Shown here: positions 26,782 through 35,908 of the stretch, in pieces
How the letters are laid out: each line of letters starts with the position of its first letter
Numbering within the stretch: the first letter of the stretch is position 1
DNA from: an uncultured Clostridia bacterium
GTDB lineage: Bacteria; Bacillota; Clostridia; Christensenellales; Aristaeellaceae
Direction of reading: 5' to 3'
Assembly: GCA_947631405.1 (NCBI GenBank)
Contig: CANRLC010000009.1
Span: forward strand, 1 to 63,162
Length of the DNA stretch: 63,162 nucleotides
Program-made: the position numbers and the translations under genes
The notes under the pieces: generated by a model
Database searches by the model: none
What the model saw: only the letters and a program-made list of their open reading frames with translations
Told to the model about the DNA's origin: nothing

Positions 26782-27657
26782 ATGGATAAAAAGACAAAGA
26801 TCGAAAGTCTGACGCCCGCCGAGCGCATCACCCGCGCGCTGGTCGCCGTGGTCAAATACTTTTCCCTCCTGCTGGCGTCGTTCATCGCGGTGCTGCCGAT
26901 CGTCTCCTGCCTGCTCGTCTCCTTCAAGACGGACGAGGAGTATCAGCTCACCCCCGTGATGCAGCTGCCCGAGAACTTCCTCAATTTCGACAACTTCCGC
27001 CGCGTCTGGGTGGACGGCGACATGGGCCGCGCGTTCGCCACGTCGTTCTTCGTGGTCGTGGTCGTCGTCGCGTTCTCGGTGCTCGTCGGCTCGATGCTGG
27101 CCTACGTCCTCAACCGCTTCGCGTTCCCGGGGAACAAGCTCATCCGCAACCTGTTCCTGTTTGCGACGCTGATTCCCGGCATCGCCATGCAGGTGACGAT
27201 CTACCAGATCATGACCTCTCTGGGGCTGGTCAACTCGCTCCTCGGCTACATCATCCTGCAATGCGGCACGGATGTCATCTCGATCTACATCTTCCTGCAG
27301 TTCTTTGAAAACCTGTCCGTCTCGTTGGACGAGTCGGCGATTCTGGAGGGCTGCACCTACTTCGGCGTGTTCTTCAAGATCCTCTTCCCGTTGCTGCGCC
27401 CGGCGATCGTGACCGTCATGATCCTCAAGGGCATCGGCGTCTACAACGAGTATTACAGCGCGAACCTGTACCTTCAGGACAAGACCCGCTTCGTCACGGT
27501 TTCGACCGCGCTGTACACGTTCACAGGCCCGTTCGGCAACGCCTACAACCTGATCTGCGCGGGCGTCATCCTGACGCTCATCCCGATGCTCATCATCTTC
27601 ATCTTCTGTCAGAACCTGATCTACAGCGGTCTGGCCGCAGGCTCTGTCAAGGGCTGA
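26782..27657 (+). CDS. Sugar ABC transporter permease (MalG type)
   Basis: The partner permease, 291 residues with six helices; the coupling loop lies in DESAILEGCTYFGVFFKIL. LPENFLNFDNFRRVWVDGD is the usual first periplasmic loop. It starts 15 bases after the first permease with a GAGAGGAGG site, so the two are co-translated. No ATPase gene follows; energisation must come from a gene outside the window. Confidence 0.92.
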   Translation: MDKKTKIESLTPAERITRALVAVVKYFSLLLASFIAVLPIVSCLLVSFKTDEEYQLTPVMQLPENFLNFDNFRRVWVDGDMGRAFATSFFVVVVVVAFSVLVGSMLAYVLNRFAFPGNKLIRNLFLFATLIPGIAMQVTIYQIMTSLGLVNSLLGYIILQCGTDVISIYIFLQFFENLSVSLDESAILEGCTYFGVFFKILFPLLRPAIVTVMILKGIGVYNEYYSANLYLQDKTRFVTVSTALYTFTGPFGNAYNLICAGVILTLIPMLIIFIFCQNLIYSGLAAGSVKG

Positions 27658-27757
27658 GCCATGCCGCGGCTCTGCGCGCTCCCGCGCGCAGAGCCTTTCC
27701 CCCGCAAGATCGGCCCCGTGGCCTTTCGATAAAACCGCCGCGCGCACACGCAAAGGC

Positions 27758-27786
27758 TTTACCCGCGCGCGGCGATATGGTACAAT
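27758..27786 (+). promoter_or_regulatory. Promoter of the GH130/esterase/epimerase operon
   Basis: TTTACC (27758-27763) - 17 bases - TACAAT (27781-27786). Its spacer is nearly identical to the promoter at 23020-23048. It starts a tightly packed operon running to 35539. Confidence 0.7.
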
Positions 27787-27835
27787 GATGCCCGCAGCCT
27801 TGCGCTCAACAATCCGTCTGCATGGAGGAATCGCT

Positions 27836-28864
27836 ATGCCAACCGTCAAGCTCCCCGGCTCCGTCTCCCTGCCGAATATCCCGTGGCAGGATCGCCCCTC
27901 TGGCGACCGGCGCGACGCGCCCGTCTGGCGCTACGACGCCAACCCGATCATCGACCGCAACCCGTCGCCGGGCGTCGCGCGCATCTTCAACAGCGCGGTC
28001 TGCCCCTACGGCGCCGGCTTCATCGCCGTGCTGCGCGGCGAGCAGGTCAACGGCGTGCCGCACATCTATCTGGGCCACAGCCGCGACGGCATCCATTGGG
28101 ACGTGGAGCCGGAGAAGATCCCCTTCGTGGACGCGCAGGGCAAGCCCTTCATGCCGCGCTACGCCTACGATCCCAGGCTGGTCAAGATCGAGGACGCCTA
28201 CTACATGATGTGGTGCCAGGACTTCTACGGCGCGTCCATCGGCATGGCGGTCACGCGCGATTTTAAGACCTTCACCCGGCTGGAAAACCCGTTCATTCCC
28301 TTCAACCGCAACGCCGTGCTCTTCCCGCGCCGCGTAAACGGCGAATACCTGCTCCTCTCCCGCCCGTCGGACAGCGGCCACACGCCGTTTGGCGACATCT
28401 TCCTGAGCGCCAGCAAGGACATGACCTACTGGGGCCGCCACCGCCATGTGATGAGCAAGGGCAGCTTGTGGTGGGAGTCGGTCAAGATCGGCGGCGGGGC
28501 CGCGCCCATCGAGACGAGCGAGGGCTGGCTGCTGTTCTACCACGGCGTTTCCAGCACCTGCAACGGCTTCGTCTATTCCATGGGCGGCGCGATCCTCGAT
28601 CTGGACGAGCCGTCGCGCGTCAAGTACCGCTGCCAGAACTTCCTGCTCACGCCGGAGGCCCCCTACGAGGAGCGCGGCTTCGTGCCCAACGTGGTCTTCC
28701 CCTGCGCCACCTTGCAGGACGCCGACACCGGGCGCATCGCCATCTACTACGGCGCGGCGGATACGTTTGTGGGCCTCGCGTTCACGCAGGTGGACGAGGT
28801 CGTCGCCTACATCAAGGCGCACAGCGTCGTGACCGAGACGGACACCGAGCTGGGCATCCGCTGA
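27836..28864 (+). CDS. GH130 glycoside phosphorylase (probably manno-oligosaccharide phosphorylase)
   Basis: A five-bladed beta-propeller phosphorylase of 342 residues. It uses phosphate to release mannose-1-phosphate from the end of beta-mannosides. The likely catalytic acid is D112 in YAYDPRLVKIEDAYYM; phosphate-binding basic residues are expected around RNAVLFPRRVNGEY and WWESVKIGGGAAPIE. The length and sequence differ from the second GH130 gene at 32856, so the two probably act on different substrates; by analogy with Ruminococcus RaMP2 this one would take manno-oligosaccharides. ATG 27836 follows GGAGGA. No signal peptide. Confidence 0.85.
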   Translation: MPTVKLPGSVSLPNIPWQDRPSGDRRDAPVWRYDANPIIDRNPSPGVARIFNSAVCPYGAGFIAVLRGEQVNGVPHIYLGHSRDGIHWDVEPEKIPFVDAQGKPFMPRYAYDPRLVKIEDAYYMMWCQDFYGASIGMAVTRDFKTFTRLENPFIPFNRNAVLFPRRVNGEYLLLSRPSDSGHTPFGDIFLSASKDMTYWGRHRHVMSKGSLWWESVKIGGGAAPIETSEGWLLFYHGVSSTCNGFVYSMGGAILDLDEPSRVKYRCQNFLLTPEAPYEERGFVPNVVFPCATLQDADTGRIAIYYGAADTFVGLAFTQVDEVVAYIKAHSVVTETDTELGIR

Positions 28865-28877
28865 CGGAGGGGTTGCC

Positions 28878-29936
28878 ATGGGCGAACAGAGGATCGATCT
28901 GTCGGACGGGCGCTTCGTCCGCCCGCAGGGGCGCACCGGCCGGGAAGGCGAAACCCTGCGGCTCTTCTGGGCGTGCAGCGGCGCGCGCATGCGCCTGCGC
29001 TGCGCGGCCCTCTACGCCGAGGTCGAGGCCGAATACGAAGAGCACGCGCCGTGGCTGGCCGTGCTGCTGGACGGCGCGTGCGTGACGCGCTTTCCCTTGG
29101 AGCGGGGCCGCCGCCGCGTGGCGCTGCTGCTGGGCATGGACGATAGCGTCACGCACGACGTGAGCGTCGTGCGCGACACGCAGCCCATCGACACGGAGCC
29201 GGGCCTGCGCGTCGTGCTGCATGCGCTCTATGTGGAGGGCGAGGCGCTGCCCTGCCCGCCGTCCGAGACGACCGTCGAGTTCGTGGGCGACAGCCTGACC
29301 ACGGGCGAGGGAACGCTCGGCCCCGTCGGCGCGATGGAGTGGCGCGGCGTATTCCTCTCCGCCTCCCACACCTACGCGCAGATGCTCTGCGACCGGCTGC
29401 ACGCGGAGGGCCGCTGGGTCTCCATGAGCGGCTGGGGCGTGTACAGCGCGTGGGACGGCGAGCGGGCGCATGCGCTGCCCCGCGTCTATGACGCGCTCTG
29501 CGCGCTGGAGCGCGGCGGCGACGTCCCCAACGATTTTTCCGCGCAGCCGGCGGATCTGATCGTCGTCAACCTCGGCACCAACGATTCAAACGTGGTGGCA
29601 AACGCCCCCGAGGCGGAGCGGCCCGCGCTGCGTCGCGCCATCGAGGATGCGGCGTTTGATTTCCTCCGGCAGCTGCGCGCGCGCCAGAGCGGCGCGTATC
29701 TGCTCTGGGTCTACGGCATGTGCGGCCACCCGCTGGGCGCGACGCTGCGCCGCGCCGTGGCGCGCGCGCAGGCCGCGGGCGACGCGCGGGTCGGCTATCT
29801 CTCCCTGCCTGCCTGCCGCAAGGGCGAGGAGGGGTCGCGCGCCCATCCCGGGTATATCTGCCACCGCCGCGCCGCCGAGGCGATCGCCGCGCGCTGGCAG
29901 GAGATCTGCCGCGCCGAGGCGAATAAAGACAAGTAA
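28878..29936 (+). CDS. SGNH hydrolase, CE2-like carbohydrate acetylesterase
   Basis: A 352-residue protein with an N-terminal beta-sandwich (about 1-125) and a C-terminal SGNH domain. Block I is FVGDSLTTGEG with S139, the GTND block is NLGTNDSN, and the catalytic histidine is probably H323 in AHPGYICH. The bimodular layout resembles CE2 esterases that deacetylate mannan and xylan oligosaccharides. It has no signal peptide, so it acts on imported sugars. It starts 13 bases after the GH130 gene. Confidence 0.78.
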   Translation: MGEQRIDLSDGRFVRPQGRTGREGETLRLFWACSGARMRLRCAALYAEVEAEYEEHAPWLAVLLDGACVTRFPLERGRRRVALLLGMDDSVTHDVSVVRDTQPIDTEPGLRVVLHALYVEGEALPCPPSETTVEFVGDSLTTGEGTLGPVGAMEWRGVFLSASHTYAQMLCDRLHAEGRWVSMSGWGVYSAWDGERAHALPRVYDALCALERGGDVPNDFSAQPADLIVVNLGTNDSNVVANAPEAERPALRRAIEDAAFDFLRQLRARQSGAYLLWVYGMCGHPLGATLRRAVARAQAAGDARVGYLSLPACRKGEEGSRAHPGYICHRRAAEAIAARWQEICRAEANKDK

Positions 29937-30002
29937 ACCCCAACAGCCGGGCGCGCCGCGTCCGGCTGCGTCCGCATCATGCAACCACAGGAGGCTTTAT
30001 CC

Positions 30003-31691
30003 ATGTCCACACCGCTTGATCTCGCCCGCGAGCGCGCCGCCCTCTGGGCCGAATCGCCCGCATTTGACGACGACACCCGCGCGCAGGCGCGCGATCTGCT
30101 CGCCTCGCCGGAGGCGCTCGTCTCCGCCTTCGGCGCAGAGCTGGCCTTCGGCACGGGCGGCCTGCGCGGCGTGCTCGGCACGGGCACGAACCGCATGAAC
30201 CGCTATGTCGTCGCGCGCGCGACGCAGGGCCTCGCGGCCACGCTGCATCCCGGCGCACACGTCGCCATCGCGCACGATTCGCGCCTGTGCTCGCGGGAGT
30301 TCGCGCTCTGCGCCGCCCGCGTGCTCGCCGCAAACGGCGTCGTCGCCCACCTGTACGCGCGGCTGATGCCCACGCCGATGCTCTCCTTCGCCGTGCGCGA
30401 GCTGCGCTGCGACGCGGGCATCGTCGTCACCGCGAGCCACAACCCCGCGCAGTACAACGGCTACAAGGTCTACGGCCCGGACGGCTGCCAGATCACCGAG
30501 GAGGCCGCCGCGCGGATCACCGGGGAGATCGCCCGCGTCGCCTACGGCGCGCCCTCGCTGATGGACGAGGCGGCGGCGCGCGAGCGCGGCCTGCTGCTGG
30601 ACATCCCGCAGGAGATCTTCGACCGCTTCATCGAGTACACGCTCGCTTGCCGCGTCAGCCCCGAGACGCATGCGCCCATCCGCCTCGTCTACACGCCGCT
30701 GCACGGCACTGGATTGGAACCCGTGCGCGCCGTGCTTTCGCGCATGCCGGGCGTGACGCGCGTCGAGGTGGCCGAGCAGTGCGTGCCGGACGGCCATTTT
30801 CCCACCTGCCCCAAGCCCAACCCGGAGCTGCGCGAGGCGCTGCGTCTGGGGCTTGAGACCGCCGCGCGCGAGGGGGCCGATCTGCTCGTCGCCACCGACC
30901 CGGACTGCGACCGCGTCGGCGTCGCCGTGCGCGAGCGGAGCGGCGATTACCGCGTGCTCACCGGCAATGAGGTGGGCCTCCTGCTGCTGCGCCACATCCT
31001 GCGCGCGCGCCGGTCGCAGGGCCGCCTGCCGGGTGACGGCGTCGTGGTCAAGACCATCGTCACCAGCGACCTCGCCTTCGCCATCGCGCAGGATTACGGC
31101 GTGACGGTCGCCGAGTGCCTGACGGGCTTCAAGTACATCGGCGAGATCATCGGCCGGCTCGAGGCGGCGGGCAAGGAAGGGAGCTATCTCTTCGGCTTTG
31201 AGGAGAGCTGCGGCTACCTCGCCGGGACGCATGTGCGCGACAAGGACGGCGTGATGGCGACGATGCTCGTGGCGGAGCTGGCCCAGTGCGCCGCCGCCGA
31301 GGGCCGCACGCTCGCGGACGAGCTGGACGATCTCTACGAGCGCTACGGCCACATGGAAAACCGGCTGCTCAATTTCGACATCGCAGGCGCGCTGCCCATG
31401 CAGGAGATGCGCCGCGTGATGGCCTCGCTGCGCGAGACGCCCGTGCAAACGCTCTGCGGCCGCCCGGTCGCGCGCGCGCTCGACTACGCGCAGGGCGTGG
31501 ACGGCCTGCCCAAGAGCGACGTTCTCTCCTACGCGACAGACGACGGCCTCAAGGCGATCGTCCGCCCGTCCGGCACGGAGCCGAAGGTCAAGGTGTACTT
31601 AAGCGCCCGCGCCGCCACGCGCGGCGAAGCGGCCGCGCTGCTTGACGGCATGGAATCGGCGCTCACGCGGCGCATCGCCGGGAAGGAGTGA
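30003..31691 (+). CDS. Phosphohexomutase (phosphoglucomutase/phosphomannomutase)
   Basis: Converts hexose-1-phosphate to hexose-6-phosphate. The 562-residue protein has the phosphoserine loop VTASHNPAQYNGYK, the metal loop DPDCDRVGVA, the sugar loop GFEESCGYL and the phosphate loop RPSGTEPKVKVYL. In this operon it would turn the mannose-1-phosphate released by the GH130 enzymes into mannose-6-phosphate for ManA. ATG 30003 is nine bases after AGGAGG; ATG 29979 upstream lacks a site. It is of the long (PgcA-like) type. Confidence 0.92.
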   Translation: MSTPLDLARERAALWAESPAFDDDTRAQARDLLASPEALVSAFGAELAFGTGGLRGVLGTGTNRMNRYVVARATQGLAATLHPGAHVAIAHDSRLCSREFALCAARVLAANGVVAHLYARLMPTPMLSFAVRELRCDAGIVVTASHNPAQYNGYKVYGPDGCQITEEAAARITGEIARVAYGAPSLMDEAAARERGLLLDIPQEIFDRFIEYTLACRVSPETHAPIRLVYTPLHGTGLEPVRAVLSRMPGVTRVEVAEQCVPDGHFPTCPKPNPELREALRLGLETAAREGADLLVATDPDCDRVGVAVRERSGDYRVLTGNEVGLLLLRHILRARRSQGRLPGDGVVVKTIVTSDLAFAIAQDYGVTVAECLTGFKYIGEIIGRLEAAGKEGSYLFGFEESCGYLAGTHVRDKDGVMATMLVAELAQCAAAEGRTLADELDDLYERYGHMENRLLNFDIAGALPMQEMRRVMASLRETPVQTLCGRPVARALDYAQGVDGLPKSDVLSYATDDGLKAIVRPSGTEPKVKVYLSARAATRGEAAALLDGMESALTRRIAGKE

Positions 31692-31696
31692 CGCGC

Positions 31697-32869
31697 ATGG
31701 ACATGGTCACGGAGATTCGCCGCCACCTGACCGACAGGCTGCTGCCCTTCTGGAAGGGACTGCGCGACGATACGCTGGGCGGCTATATCGGCTACATCGG
31801 CTACGACCTGACGCGCGATGCGCAGGCCGAGCGCGGCTGCATCCTCAACAGCCGCATCCTCTGGTTCTTCTCCGAGGCGGCGAGGACGCTTGACGACGCG
31901 TCGTTTCTGCCCTACGCCGATCACGCCTACGACATGCTCTGCCGCATGCAGGACATCCGCCACGGCGGCGTCTACTGGTCGCTCGCGGCGGACGGAACCG
32001 TCGCCGACGGCACCAAGCACACCTACAATCAGGCGTTCGCGATCTACGCGCTCTCGGCCTACGCCCGCGCGCGCGGCTGCCCCGGCGCGCTGGAGCGCGC
32101 GCACGACCTCTGCGACCTGATCGAGGCGCGCTGCACGGATGCGGGCGGCTATCTGGAGGCGTTCAACCCCGACTGGACGCCCGCCGGGAACGAGAAGCTC
32201 AGCGAGAACGGCGTGATGGCCACGCGCACGATGAACACGCTGCTGCACGTTCTGGAGGCGTACACGGCGCTCTACGAGGTGGGCAAAAGCCCGCGCGTGT
32301 ACGAGAGGCTTTGCCGCATCCTCGACCTGTTCGAGACGAAGATCTACAACCCGCAGCGGCGCAGGCAGGAGGTCTTCTTCGACGCGGACTACCGCTCCCT
32401 CATCGACCTGCACAGCTTCGGGCACGACATCGAGACCTCGTGGCTGGCCGACCACACGCTGGACGTGATGGGCGACGCGGCGCGCACGGCGCGCGTGCGG
32501 CCCCTGCTCATGGCGATGGCCGAGGAGGTCTACCAGCTAGCGCTGACCGATCACGGCTTTGCCAACGAGTGCGAGCGCGGCCGCGTGGACACCACGCGCA
32601 TCTGGTGGGTACAGGCGGAGGCGCTGGTGGGCTTCCTCAACGCCTATGAGCGCACCGGGCAGGAGAAATACCTGCGCGCGAGCGAGAGCCAGTGGCGCTA
32701 CATCCGCGACGTGATGGCCGACCCTCGCCCCGGCTCCGAGTGGTTCTGGAGCGTGGACGAGGCGGGACGCCCGAGCGAAAAGCCGATCGTCGAGCCGTGG
32801 AAATGCCCCTATCACAACGGAAGGATGGCCTTCGAGGTCATCAGGAGGTGCGAGCATGCGCAGCTATGA
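31697..32869 (+). CDS. Cellobiose 2-epimerase-like (AGE superfamily)
   Basis: An (alpha/alpha)6-barrel epimerase of 390 residues. GHDIETSWL and [14 protein letters not shown] contain the histidines used for proton transfer at C2, and [18 protein letters not shown] is another family block. It would convert beta-1,4-mannobiose to mannosyl-glucose, the substrate of the mannosylglucose phosphorylase encoded next. Its end overlaps that gene by 14 bases, supporting coupling. ATG 31697 is preferred to GTG 31688 because of the AAGGAG site upstream. Confidence 0.88.
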   Translation: MDMVTEIRRHLTDRLLPFWKGLRDDTLGGYIGYIGYDLTRDAQAERGCILNSRILWFFSEAARTLDDASFLPYADHAYDMLCRMQDIRHGGVYWSLAADGTVADGTKHTYNQAFAIYALSAYARARGCPGALERAHDLCDLIEARCTDAGGYLEAFNPDWTPAGNEKLSENGVMATRTMNTLLHVLEAYTALYEVGKSPRVYERLCRILDLFETKIYNPQRRRQEVFFDADYRSLIDLHSFGHDIETSWLADHTLDVMGDAARTARVRPLLMAMAEEVYQLALTDHGFANECERGRVDTTRIWWVQAEALVGFLNAYERTGQEKYLRASESQWRYIRDVMADPRPGSEWFWSVDEAGRPSEKPIVEPWKCPYHNGRMAFEVIRRCEHAQL

Positions 32870-34040
32870 GCAGATCGAGGCCGCCTACGAGGCGCTCCTC
32901 GCGCGCAAAAACATCCCGCTTGAGGGCGAGGGCAACGGCGTCTACGAGCGCTGGGCCTATCCCGTGCTCACCCGCGAGCACGTTCCGCCCTTCTGGACGA
33001 CCGACCCCGACCCCGCGCGCAACCCCTTCATGATGCAGCGGCTGGGCGTCAACGCGGTCTTCAACAGCGGCGCGCTGCTGCTGGACGGCAAATTCACCCT
33101 CGTCGCACGCGTGGAGGGCGCGGATCGCAAGAGCTTCTTCGCCGTCGCCCAGTCGGACAGCGGCGTGGACGGCTTCCGCTTCTGGGACTACCCCGTCGTG
33201 CTGCCCGACACCTGCCCGGAGGAGACGAACGTCTACGACATGCGCCTCACCCAGCACGAGGACGGCTACATCTACGGCGTCTTCTGCTCGGAGAGCCACG
33301 ACCCCGACTCCGCCGATCTCTCCGCCGCGGTCGCGCAGGCAGGCATCGTTCGCACCAAGGATCTCAAGACGTGGGAGCGGCTGCCCAACCTCGTCACGCT
33401 GCGCTCGCCGCAGCAGCGCAACGTGCTGCTGCACCCCCAGTTCGTAAACAGGCAATACGCCTTCTACACCCGCCCGATGGACGGCTTCATCGAGACGGGC
33501 AGCGGCGGCGGCATCGGCTTCGGCCTCTGCCCGGACATCACGCACGCTGTGCTGGACGAGGAGCGCATGACCTCCATGCGCCGCTACCACACGATCACCG
33601 AGGCCAAGAACGGCGCGGGCGCGGTACCCATCCGCACGGATCGCGGGTTCATCCACATCGCGCACGGCGTGCGCAACACCGCCGCCGGGCTGCGCTACGT
33701 CATCTATGCGTTCGCCACGGCGCTGGACGACCCCGCGCGCGTGATCGCCGAGCCGGGCGGCTACCTGATCGCCCCGATGGGCGCGGAGCGCGTGGGCGAT
33801 GTGGGCAACGTGGTCTTCACCAACGGCGCGATCGCCGCGCCGGATGGCCGCGTGTACATCTACTACGCCTCCTCCGACACGCGCCTGCACGTCGCCACGA
33901 CGACGGTCGAGCGCCTGTGCGACTACGTCTTTTCCACCCCGCCCGACGCGCTGCGCTCTGCCGACTGCGTGCGCCAGCGCTGCGCCTTCATCGAGCGGAA
34001 CCTCGCCACCCTGCGCCGCGGCGCGCAGGAAAAGCCGTGA
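32856..34040 (+). CDS. GH130 4-O-beta-D-mannosyl-D-glucose phosphorylase
   Basis: A 394-residue GH130_1-type phosphorylase. The catalytic acid is probably D128 in [17 protein letters not shown], close to D131 of the Bacteroides fragilis enzyme as recalled. [20 protein letters not shown] and [18 protein letters not shown] are family blocks. It would phosphorolyse mannosyl-glucose to mannose-1-phosphate and glucose. Direct coupling to the epimerase gene reproduces the known epimerase/MGP route of mannobiose breakdown. The next gene starts on its stop codon (TGATG). Confidence 0.9.
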   Translation: MRSYEQIEAAYEALLARKNIPLEGEGNGVYERWAYPVLTREHVPPFWTTDPDPARNPFMMQRLGVNAVFNSGALLLDGKFTLVARVEGADRKSFFAVAQSDSGVDGFRFWDYPVVLPDTCPEETNVYDMRLTQHEDGYIYGVFCSESHDPDSADLSAAVAQAGIVRTKDLKTWERLPNLVTLRSPQQRNVLLHPQFVNRQYAFYTRPMDGFIETGSGGGIGFGLCPDITHAVLDEERMTSMRRYHTITEAKNGAGAVPIRTDRGFIHIAHGVRNTAAGLRYVIYAFATALDDPARVIAEPGGYLIAPMGAERVGDVGNVVFTNGAIAAPDGRVYIYYASSDTRLHVATTTVERLCDYVFSTPPDALRSADCVRQRCAFIERNLATLRRGAQEKP

Positions 34041-35539
34041 TGCGCCCGGCGGCGGTCTTCGGGGACGGCATGGTGCTCCAGAGGGAGAAGCCCGTGCGCG
34101 TCTTCGGAGAGACCGATCAAGCCCTGCCCGTCGTCGCCGAGATCGACGGCCTGCGCGCGCAGGCGATTCCCTCAGGCGGCCGCTTCCTCATCACGCTGCC
34201 CCCGCACCCGGCGGGCGGCCCCTATGCGCTGAACATCTCGCAGGGCGAGGCGCGCGCTTCGTTTGCCGGCGTGTACTACGGCGAGGTGTGGCTCTGCGGC
34301 GGCCAGTCGAACATGGAATTCCGGCTGATGGAGGATCGCGAGGCCGAGGCCGTGATGCGCAAGGGCCATCCGCTCGTGCGCTACTATGTAACGCCGGAGT
34401 GCGGCTGGCTGGACGACGCCGCGCTGGCGCGCGAGCGCGAGACGCGCTGGCATCCCCTCGCGCCCGGCATGGGCGGCGAGCTTTCCGCCGTCGGCTGCTT
34501 CGCCGGGATGGCGATGGCCGACGCGCTGCAGGTACACGTCGGGTTGATCGCGTGCAGCGTGGGCGGCACGCCCGCCGTCTGCTGGATGAACCCGGAGCGG
34601 CTCGCCGCGCTGCCGCAGGCGGATCCGTTCGTGCGCGAGTTTGAGGAAAACGCCAAGGGCGTGACCGACGAGGAATACGACCGCGCTGTGGTCGATTACC
34701 AGCGGCGGGCCGACGCGTGGGGCGAGGCGCAGGCGGCGCTGCGGCGGGAAAACCCCGCCATCTCGCAGGGCGAGGTGGAACAGCGGCTTGGCCCGTTCCC
34801 GTGGCCGCCGCCGTGGGGCCGCAAGATGCCGCGCCGCCCCGGCGGGCTGTACGAGTCGATGCTGCTGCGCGCCGCGCCGATGGCGATGCGGGGTTTCCTG
34901 TACTATCAGGGCGAGACGGACTCCGCGCCCGAGCGCGCGCCCGGCTACGCGGCGCTGCTGACGGCGCTGATCGCCCAATGGCGCGAGGCGTACAAGGACG
35001 ATGCGCTCTGGTTCCTGCTCTGCCAGCTTCCTCGCTTCGGCGCGGATCCGGCGTGCGAGGACTGGCCCGCCATCCGCGCGGCCCAGCGCCGCGTCGCCGA
35101 CGCGGTGCCCCGGTGCGAAATGGCGTGCCTGATCGACTGCGGCGACTGCGACGACCTGCACCCCAAGGAAAAGCGCAAGCCCGGCGAGCGTCTGGCCGCG
35201 CTGGCTTTGCGCCATGTCTACGGCATGGACGTCCCCGCCGACGCGCCGCGCGTCGCCTCAGCCCGCGTGGACGGCAATGTCGTCCGCCTCGCCGTGCGCA
35301 ACGCGGGCGGCGCGCTGACCGTGCAGGGCGACGCGGGCTTCGCCTGCGAGGGCGCGAAGATCATCTCGGTCACGGCGCAGGGCGAGGAGATCGCGGTGAC
35401 GCTGGACGCGCCGCCCGCGCAGGGGCGCCTGCTCTACGCGCAGGAAAACTGCCCGGAGGCCACCATCTTCGGCGCAAGCGGCCTGCCGCTGGAGCCGTTT
35501 GCCGCGCGCATCGCGGGCGGAGAGGCGACGATCGAGTAA
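34040..35539 (+). CDS. Sialate O-acetylesterase-type (SASA) acetylesterase
   Basis: A 499-residue SGNH-type esterase. WLCGGQSNMEFRL carries the nucleophile serine, YYQGETDS the second block, and DDLHPKEKRKPGERLAAL the Asp/His pair. Family members remove O-acetyl groups from sialic acid or plant polysaccharides; within a mannan operon, deacetylation of acetyl-mannan oligosaccharides is the likely role. No signal peptide. It is the last gene of the operon. The open frame continues far upstream, but that part is an out-of-frame reading of the GH130 gene. Confidence 0.82.
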   Translation: MRPAAVFGDGMVLQREKPVRVFGETDQALPVVAEIDGLRAQAIPSGGRFLITLPPHPAGGPYALNISQGEARASFAGVYYGEVWLCGGQSNMEFRLMEDREAEAVMRKGHPLVRYYVTPECGWLDDAALARERETRWHPLAPGMGGELSAVGCFAGMAMADALQVHVGLIACSVGGTPAVCWMNPERLAALPQADPFVREFEENAKGVTDEEYDRAVVDYQRRADAWGEAQAALRRENPAISQGEVEQRLGPFPWPPPWGRKMPRRPGGLYESMLLRAAPMAMRGFLYYQGETDSAPERAPGYAALLTALIAQWREAYKDDALWFLLCQLPRFGADPACEDWPAIRAAQRRVADAVPRCEMACLIDCGDCDDLHPKEKRKPGERLAALALRHVYGMDVPADAPRVASARVDGNVVRLAVRNAGGALTVQGDAGFACEGAKIISVTAQGEEIAVTLDAPPAQGRLLYAQENCPEATIFGASGLPLEPFAARIAGGEATIE

Positions 35540-35576
35540 ACGGCTTTGGCAATCGGTCGTCAAACGGGCATAAATG

Positions 35577-35610
35577 GAGGGTAGACACGAAAAGTGCCTA
35601 CCCTCTCTTT
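35577..35610 (+). terminator. Terminator of the mannan operon
   Basis: GAGGGTAG..CAC (35577-35588) pairs with GTG..CTACCCTC (35594-35605) with one internal mismatch, followed by a short T run. Confidence 0.82.
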
Positions 35611-35620
35611 ATCCGTCTCC

Positions 35621-35908
35621 TACTATTCTCAAATCAAATCATATTCATGGTGAACCCGCCCGGGATCGCTTCGCTTCCGGGCTACTCATTTGTGGGCGCT
35701 ATGCGCCGGGGAACGTTGGGGCTACCGAACCGGGGAACTCACATAGTCGTGAGCTTCGCTCACTCCTTGTAATTCCCCGCGTTTCGCCTGCCTGCATCCG
35801 CCACAGGCGGCGGCAGGCTCCAGCGCCAAACCCTGTCTGGGGACATTGTCCCCAGACCCCGTCCTCTGCTTCGCAGCACATAAAGATTTTGGTCTTAGAA
35901 AAGTATTA
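35621..35908 (+). repeat. Hairpin-rich intergenic repeat, copy 2
   Basis: It shares with copy 1 the start ATTCTC(A/G)AATCAAATC, the CCCGGGATCGCTTCGC hairpin, the element with inner GTGAGCTTCGCTCAC, the GCCTGCC/GGCAGGC element, TGGGGACATTGTCCCCA and the end GAAAAGTATTA. Between the hairpins it has GGCGCTATGCGCC where copy 1 has AATCGCTTCGCGATT. It fills the gap between convergent genes and its last three bases are the complement of the stop codon of the 35906 gene. Nothing else is in the gap. Confidence 0.85.

Noticed and set aside
33371-34039. N-terminal extension of the SASA esterase
   Set aside because: This stretch is an out-of-frame reading of the GH130 gene; the esterase begins at ATG 34040 with translational coupling.
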